Positions 5,832-6,961 of a stretch of DNA of 6,961 nt are shown here, in pieces. The DNA is from JAOUEE01 sp051011595 (lineage in GTDB: Bacteria > Actinomycetota > Acidimicrobiia > Acidimicrobiales > SHLQ01): positions 1 to 6,961 of the forward strand of contig JBPCTQ010000171.1 in NCBI GenBank assembly GCA_051011595.1, in the 5' to 3' direction. Below the pieces are notes generated by a model that was given only the letters and a program-made list of their open reading frames with translations, did not search any database and was not told the origin of the DNA. The position numbers were made by a program, and so were the translations under genes. Numbering within the stretch: position 1 is the first letter of the stretch; each line of letters opens with the position of its first letter.

Positions 5832-6951
5832 TGAACACGAGCTTGCGCAGCTCGGCTTCGTAGCCGTCGGCGGCCCGCTTCAGGGAGTATTCCTGGCGGG
5901 CTCGGGTGGCCGCCGCCGACCGCAGCGACAGGTGCAAGTCGTCGTCGGCCAGCGCCGTGTCGAGCAGCTCGGGAAGGTCGGCCGGCTCGTCGAAGAAGAA
6001 CCCCGCGCCGCCGAGCACCTCGCGGTTGAACGGTGTTCCGAGGGCGAAGGTGAGCGCACCACTGCCCATGGCCTCGACCAGCTGCGGGTTCATGCCACCG
6101 ACGGAGTGGCCGTGGACGTACCCCCGTGCGAATCGCAGCATGAGCCCGAAATGGCGACGGTCGGCCACGTGACCCATCATGCGAATCCGAGGGTCGATCG
6201 CCTCCAGCTCGAGAACCCGCCGGGTGACCTCGGAGTCGTAGTTGGCGGTCCCGAGCACGGCCAGCGGCTCGGGCCGGTCCGACTGGTGGTAGGCCTCGGC
6301 CACCAGGTGAATGTTGTTCTCCGGGATCAAACGCCCGCCGGTGAGGAAGTACTGGTGCGGTTCGAGGCCGAAGTGCTCGAGCACCTCGGGTGCATCGCGG
6401 TCGTCGTTCTCCTCGATCAGGTGGGTCCAGCAGTAGGGGATCACCGCCGACTCGGCCTGGAACTCATCGAGGTAGAAGTCGTGCATGGCCTGGCAGTCGG
6501 TGATCAACAGGTTGGCCGTACGTTTGCTGATCCGAGCGCTCTGGTAGAAGAGCCGCCGAGCGGTCGCGCCCCACTTGCCCCGCAGCCACTCCTGCCCGTC
6601 GACGTTGAGGGCGACTGGTTGCCCGGTGACCCGGGGCAACCAGGTGAAGAGGGCATTGGAGACGTTCATGACCAGCAGGACGTCGTGGCGCCGAGCCCGT
6701 CCGGTGATCGTGGCCACGGCACCGTGGGAGAGCGTGTCGAGTTGTTTGGTCTGGATCGACGGGAGGTAGCTGCAGTGCACCCCCTCGTAGGACTCGTGGA
6801 GCTTCTGGCCGCGGCAGTAGGCGGGGACGTGGTGGCCTCGCTCGACCAGCTCGGGCAGCAGCACGTTGGCGAAGGTTTCGGAGCCGCTGGATGGGGACGG
6901 GATGCCGCGAATCCCGTACACGCCGATATCCATCGTCCGCTGCTCACCCAT
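5827..6951 (-). CDS. DUF1972-type glycosyltransferase (rhamnosyltransferase-like)
   Basis: This 374-residue protein is a probable GT-B glycosyltransferase of polysaccharide assembly. The start of the N-terminal domain, MDIGVYGIRGIPSPSSGSET (7-26), and the later LNVDGQEWLRGKWG (115-128) and LLITDCQAMHDFY (148-160) match the pattern of the DUF1972 domain. That domain occurs in rhamnosyltransferase-like and other capsule or exopolysaccharide transferases. The C-terminal donor domain contains FLTGGRLIPENNIHLVAEA (202-220), YVHGHSVGGMNPQLVEAMGSG (about 278-298) with E293, and GTPFNREVLGGAG (305-317). YVHGHxxGGxNPxLxEAM is a recurrent motif of this group. The first ATG has GGAG six bases upstream (6958-6961); a second ATG at codon 7 would fit the usual family start and gives 368 residues. 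The gene converges on the operon with 12 bases between the stops. Its promoter lies beyond the right edge. The sugar transferred is not established. Confidence 0.87.
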   Translation of the reverse strand: MGEQRTMDIGVYGIRGIPSPSSGSETFANVLLPELVERGHHVPAYCRGQKLHESYEGVHCSYLPSIQTKQLDTLSHGAVATITGRARRHDVLLVMNVSNALFTWLPRVTGQPVALNVDGQEWLRGKWGATARRLFYQSARISKRTANLLITDCQAMHDFYLDEFQAESAVIPYCWTHLIEENDDRDAPEVLEHFGLEPHQYFLTGGRLIPENNIHLVAEAYHQSDRPEPLAVLGTANYDSEVTRRVLELEAIDPRIRMMGHVADRRHFGLMLRFARGYVHGHSVGGMNPQLVEAMGSGALTFALGTPFNREVLGGAGFFFDEPADLPELLDTALADDDLHLSLRSAAATRARQEYSLKRAADGYEAELRKLVFS

Positions 6952-6957
6952 TCCCTA

Positions 6958-6961
6958 CTCC
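6958..6961 (-). promoter_or_regulatory. Shine-Dalgarno site favouring the first ATG of the minus-strand glycosyltransferase
   Basis: Read on the minus strand, GGAG occurs six bases before the ATG at 6951-6949. The window ends here, so the site may extend further. The second in-frame ATG (6933-6931) has only a weaker GGTGAG about nine bases upstream. Confidence 0.5.

Overview
This is a high-GC window with strongly C/G-biased third codon positions, GTG and TTG starts, and genes packed end to end. That, together with the gene families present, suggests an actinobacterium, possibly of the Acidimicrobiia/Ilumatobacter type. The taxonomic placement is inference; the window contains no rRNA, tRNA or marker gene.

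Layout. (1) Positions 2-307 (+) hold the 3' end of a gene for a secreted, RTX-like calcium-binding repeat protein. (2) Positions 308-499 are non-coding. They contain a strong three-tier hairpin (354-391) that looks like the RTX gene's terminator, a second region of competing inverted repeats (429-481), and an AGGAG site just before the next gene. (3) Positions 500-5814 (+) form a compact five-gene transcription unit: a Wzz/Wzc-type fused polysaccharide co-polymerase and tyrosine kinase, an FkbM-type methyltransferase, two GT-B-like glycosyltransferases, and a class I SAM methyltransferase. The junctions are a 9-base gap, then overlaps of 1, 4 and 8 bases, so translation is probably coupled. 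(4) Positions 5827-6951 (-) encode a DUF1972-type glycosyltransferase convergent with the operon. The two stop codons lie 12 bases apart, inside the two arms of one shared small hairpin (5810-5831).

How the genes fit together. This is part of a locus for an extracellular, capsular or other surface polysaccharide. The three glycosyltransferases would add sugars to a lipid-linked repeat unit. The two methyltransferases would decorate sugars, or possibly cap the chain. The membrane-anchored Wzz/Wzc-like kinase would control polymerisation, chain length and export. No flippase (Wzx), polymerase (Wzy), initiating phosphoglycosyltransferase or outer export channel is present, so the locus must continue outside the window if it is Wzx/Wzy-dependent. 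The individual enzymes belong to well-known families. I see no CRISPR array, mobile element, RNA gene or clearly new defence-like system. The points most worth a second look are the non-coding hairpins, the short tyrosine tail of the kinase and the non-canonical glycosyltransferase motifs.
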